DNA from: Fulvivirga sp.
GTDB taxonomy: Bacteria > Bacteroidota > Bacteroidia > Cytophagales > Cyclobacteriaceae
Assembly (NCBI GenBank): GCA_028280565.1
Contig: JANQLQ010000312.1
Location: forward strand, 1 to 64,000
Direction: 5' to 3'
DNA: 64,000 bases
A model generated the notes under the pieces. The model was not told the DNA's origin. It ran no database searches and was given only the letters and a program-made list of their open reading frames with translations. Position 1 is the stretch's first letter, and each line of letters opens with the position of its first letter. The position numbers were made by a program, and so were the translations under genes. Shown here piece after piece: positions 61,249-64,000 of this stretch.

Positions 61249-62727
61249 TTAATCCCGCGTCCAACCGCTCGTCCAATCAGTATCTCCTATCGCACCAACG
61301 AATGGGGCGGAATCGAAAAAAGGATCGATACTAGAAGGATCAAAATCACTTGCTATGGGCGCATCAGGCACAAAACTTCCGGATTCAATGCCTTCAGCAG
61401 GATCCGGCGTACCCATTGGTTGGATCACGTTTGAATAAGCAGAGGCATTCGTTTCGTAGACCAATATTGCATCATCTCCATCCCTCGTAGGCTGATCAGC
61501 AATTTGAAAGATATAACTATGTGCAAGTATATAATCACCATCCGGCTCCATATTAACATTATCAGTATTAAGATCAAACCTAAATCCGTCATCAGGAAAT
61601 TCAGCCATCAGGATATTGTAGAATTTTGTAAAACCAGCGTCATCACGGATCCTGACAGCATCAGCCCCGCCACCAGCTATACCAGGACCTAGTATGGTAA
61701 CATTAGAAAGTGTTACTTCTGCATCATCTCTTACTTCCAGCTCTCTAAATGCATCAGTCCCACTCTCTTTGCTGGTAAAATCAGAGTTTTCTAAAACAAG
61801 GAACTGGCCAAAACCTGAGTAATCCGTATCCCCATTATCGTATTCAATATTCATCCTTGCATTGTTTGTAAAAACCATATGCTTTAGGTTGACCGTACCC
61901 CCTCTAAGCTCAAGGCCAATATTGGCACTCTCATAAATCTGCACATACTCTATCTCGGTGCTGGCATCTACGTCGTCCAGTCGTAATGCCGGCTCATCGA
62001 GCCCTCCATATTCTATTCTTACATAACGGAGAACCCCTGAGCTTACCCCGTCAGCCCCGTTGATCTTTATACGTGCCCATTGGCCCCCTTCGCCTGCACC
62101 GGCAATTCCCCTGTCAGAAGTAAAAACGACCGGTCTTTCAGCCGTTCCCTCGGCCACTAACCTGCCGCCCACTTCTACTTCCAGTTGTAAAAATTCTCCT
62201 GTAGTAGCTGTATCAGAGCTAAAAACTACGTTGGTAAAAGGAGGAATGGTGAGTGTAGCCCCATTGGCCACCTCTACGTCTTCCGTTATTAAATAGTTGA
62301 AAGTAGAGTCTAATCTTAAATCTGAATCTACCACCGCCGTAGGAAAAGGAATAGTTTCTTTGATTACAATGATGGAGAATTCTCTTTCCAATACCCTATC
62401 TAACTCGTCGGTAACTATAATCGCCACTGGGAATTCTTCCTCAAGTTCAGCGTCTACCGGTACAGTAACAGAAAACGAAATGGTCTGTTCTTCGGAACTA
62501 GGTTCGAACGTTAAGTCCTCACCATTTGCTTGTACTGAGACAGTGTTTGCGCCATTTTTCAAGACAAACTGTATATCTACTTCTTCTTCTCTTTCCGCCG
62601 CTGTACTGGCTCCGCCAGGGAAGATTATATTCGGCCTTACCGGCTCAAAATCGTCACGATCATCGGGTGAGCATCCCCATAATCCAAACAAGAATGCTCC
62701 TATGCCTATGTATAAGTTTACTTTCAT
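61249..62727 (-). CDS. Surface lipoprotein with right-handed parallel beta-helix
   Basis: The 492-residue protein has a lipobox (LWGC, Cys19), an Ig-like/Calx-beta-like N-terminal part (EEEVDIQFVLKNGANTVSV, then FSVTVPVDAELEEEFPVAI) and a beta-helix from about 140 to 440 (NGATLTIPPFTNVVFSSDT, GGTVNLKHMVFTNNARM, DDAEVTLSNVTILGPG). The end, FVGAIGDTDWTSGWTRD, is a common finish of such Bacteroidota proteins. The fold suggests glycan binding or cleavage, but no catalytic residues can be assigned. It follows a small lipoprotein gene by 15 bases on the same strand, so the three genes from 61249 to the window end are probably one transcript. Confidence 0.82.
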   Translation of the reverse strand: MKVNLYIGIGAFLFGLWGCSPDDRDDFEPVRPNIIFPGGASTAAEREEEVDIQFVLKNGANTVSVQANGEDLTFEPSSEEQTISFSVTVPVDAELEEEFPVAIIVTDELDRVLEREFSIIVIKETIPFPTAVVDSDLRLDSTFNYLITEDVEVANGATLTIPPFTNVVFSSDTATTGEFLQLEVEVGGRLVAEGTAERPVVFTSDRGIAGAGEGGQWARIKINGADGVSSGVLRYVRIEYGGLDEPALRLDDVDASTEIEYVQIYESANIGLELRGGTVNLKHMVFTNNARMNIEYDNGDTDYSGFGQFLVLENSDFTSKESGTDAFRELEVRDDAEVTLSNVTILGPGIAGGGADAVRIRDDAGFTKFYNILMAEFPDDGFRFDLNTDNVNMEPDGDYILAHSYIFQIADQPTRDGDDAILVYETNASAYSNVIQPMGTPDPAEGIESGSFVPDAPIASDFDPSSIDPFFDSAPFVGAIGDTDWTSGWTRD

Positions 62728-62742
62728 AACTCGCTATTCGTT

Positions 62743-63195
62743 TTATGGTAAAGGAGAAAGGTCAATTACGTAGTCGCCAGTCGTTCCTTTGGTCCGCCCA
62801 ATGGCAGAACCTTGTAAAACGAAACGCAACGTTAGTTGGCTTGCCCCGGTGGTGAAGAAGAGATCTACCGGAACGCCGTTCATAAGGATGCGACTGGTAT
62901 TTCCTTCAGCAAACTCCCACGTGCCCTGGCTACCAAATGCCGGGGCACCATCTTCCGCTGTCCAAGTACCGTCTTCTCGAAACTCCAGTGTGAAGTTTTC
63001 AAAATCTTGGAGTGTGACATCCACGCCATCGAATAAAATACGGTCCCCATTCCAGGAACTAGTAAGTCTCTCGGCCTGGTCCCTTAACTCATTGGCATTT
63101 GAGCCTTCGTCATCATAGCTATCACAGCCGGCCGTAAAAACAGCAACAATAAAAAGTATGGATACTAATATTTTATAGATTTTCTGACTTTTCAT
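62743..63195 (-). CDS. Small lipocalin-like lipoprotein
   Basis: The 150-residue protein has a lipobox (FTAGC, Cys24) and a beta-rich body (FTLEFREDGTWTAEDGAPAF, GTWEFAEGNTSRILMNGVPV, QLTLRFVLQG) resembling small lipocalin-like Bacteroidota lipoproteins that often accompany SusCD loci. It lies 15 bases upstream of the beta-helix gene and 6 bases downstream of the T9SS gene. No enzymatic signature is visible. Confidence 0.75.
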   Translation of the reverse strand: MKSQKIYKILVSILFIVAVFTAGCDSYDDEGSNANELRDQAERLTSSWNGDRILFDGVDVTLQDFENFTLEFREDGTWTAEDGAPAFGSQGTWEFAEGNTSRILMNGVPVDLFFTTGASQLTLRFVLQGSAIGRTKGTTGDYVIDLSPLP

Positions 63196-63201
63196 GCCTT
63201 T

Positions 63202-64000
63202 CTACCTTTTAATTAATCGATTCGTAAACGTATTCCCTCGTACATCCGTAACCCTGACAAAATAGAGTCCATTGTTAAATTCACTGATATCTATGGCTCC
63301 TGTAAGGTTATCCCCTTCGAAAGACCCTATGGTCAATCCACGAACATCCAGTATTTCTATGTGTCTTACCGATTCCCCTTCTAAAACCACTTCAAAGTTT
63401 TCTTTGGCGGGGTTAGGATAGAGAAGCACCGGATGATCTTCCCATACCCTGTCAAATCCTGTAATTACATTGAACTCTTCCAATTCCCAACGTGGGTCAC
63501 CTACAGGACCACCGGTACTACTGGCGACAGCCGCCGGTGATGATGGTGAATAACTAAAGTCAAAAGGAAACTGCCAAGGGAACTGTATGGTAGCATCGTT
63601 GACCAGGAAAAAGGGAGATGTGTTAAAATTCCAATTCGGAGCCGACCCATTATCTAGGTTGTCTGCAAAAAGCTGGTCGAAAATCATCCCTTCTATGGTA
63701 TTCTGGGGTAATGGGGGTGGGGTTTTAAATTGAACCGGGCCCATAAATGTGAAAGGTTCAGCGATAAGATCAAGAGAATCTATCCCTGTGAAAGCGACTA
63801 AGACTGAATCGTAAAGAGGCACTGAACTAATGGAATCTGCCCATACCTCCAAAACGCCTGGGGTAGTATGGAACCAGTTATTGGTAACTTCAGCACTCTG
63901 ATCATCTTGGTCGACATCTACCAGGTCAGCATTAGCGGGTGTTAAGGGTACCAAATCGAGCATTTCACCTCCCCGGGAATTCCCTAAAAAGACCCCATTA
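63202..64000 (-). CDS. Partial gene: T9SS-sorted secreted protein (5' end outside the window)
   Basis: The frame stays open to the window edge: the 12 codons before the Met at 63963 have no stop, so the gene starts beyond 64000. The visible part has tandem Asp-rich text (NADLVDVDQDDQSAEVT) and an extracellular body. A Por-type sorting tail is visible (VLLYPNPAKENFEVVLEGES to NNGLYFVRVTD and TFTNRLIKR), which would send it through the type IX system. It may belong with a SusCD pair beyond the edge. It is the first of three genes on the minus strand. Confidence 0.8.
   Translation of the reverse strand, partial: NGVFLGNSRGGEMLDLVPLTPANADLVDVDQDDQSAEVTNNWFHTTPGVLEVWADSISSVPLYDSVLVAFTGIDSLDLIAEPFTFMGPVQFKTPPPLPQNTIEGMIFDQLFADNLDNGSAPNWNFNTSPFFLVNDATIQFPWQFPFDFSYSPSSPAAVASSTGGPVGDPRWELEEFNVITGFDRVWEDHPVLLYPNPAKENFEVVLEGESVRHIEILDVRGLTIGSFEGDNLTGAIDISEFNNGLYFVRVTDVRGNTFTNRLIKR

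Noticed and set aside
1..64000. CRISPR arrays, rRNA genes, prophage or integrative element modules
   Set aside because: No direct-repeat/spacer array, no rRNA sequence and no integrase, portal, capsid or conjugation genes were seen; the only tandem repeat is the 41 bp array without spacers.

Overview
The window looks like a chromosomal piece of a Bacteroidota bacterium, most likely Cytophagales. It has two SusC/SusD pairs, a hybrid two-component system, Por-type (T9SS) C-terminal tails, many lipoproteins, few Shine-Dalgarno sequences and dense intergenic repeat families. The lineage is inferred from gene content only. Much of the DNA serves polysaccharide use.

Region 1 (1-5.2 kb): an orphan ECF-like sigma factor, a LacI-type regulator followed by an MFS transporter, and seven copies of a ~145 bp hairpin repeat. 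Four of the copies bracket a lone GIY-YIG nuclease gene.

Region 2 (5.2-24.6 kb): a glucuronate/glucuronoxylan locus. A tightly coupled minus-strand operon encodes a GH115-like alpha-glucuronidase, a sodium symporter, glucuronate isomerase (UxaC), an SDR fructuronate reductase, an RraA-family protein and mannonate dehydratase (UxuA), followed by a further secreted glycoside hydrolase. An IclR regulator is divergent from it. A SusC/SusD pair lies about 3 kb further on. AT-rich boxes in front of both the IclR gene and SusC suggest one regulator for both. Between them sits an island of repeats: a RAYT transposase with its REP sequences, two small Xre repressors with an operator-like spacer, and a 4 x 41 bp tandem repeat.

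Region 3 (24.6-31.1 kb): a decaying second locus with a sulfatase, a truncated mosaic T9SS protein, a GH88 unsaturated glucuronyl hydrolase and a 204-codon remnant of a SusC gene. In front of it lies a palindrome matching the one upstream of the LacI gene, so the regulator 29 kb away probably controls it. The flanks are full of inverted-repeat elements.

Region 4 (31.4-36.3 kb): an M48 metalloprotease with a secreted partner of unknown function, then a minus-strand isochorismatase-like/DoxX/YceI group.

Region 5 (36.8-51.2 kb): a third locus on the minus strand: HTCS sensor-regulator, SusC, SusD, a terminator hairpin, a giant FG-GAP/ASPIC lipoprotein and a GH9 endoglucanase-like enzyme. Beta-glucan or a cellulose-like glycan is the likely target.

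Region 6 (51.6-64 kb): a SnoaL-like protein, tRNA-Leu(GAG), the ergothioneine pair EgtD/EgtB, an exported S8 protease, a small membrane protein, a macro-domain protein, a quinone oxidoreductase, a frameshifted RHS toxin tip with an adjacent lipoprotein, and three exported proteins, the last running off the window end.

The best candidates for something new are the GIY-YIG gene set among hairpin repeats, the RraA-family enzyme in the hexuronate operon, and the two trans-acting operator sets.
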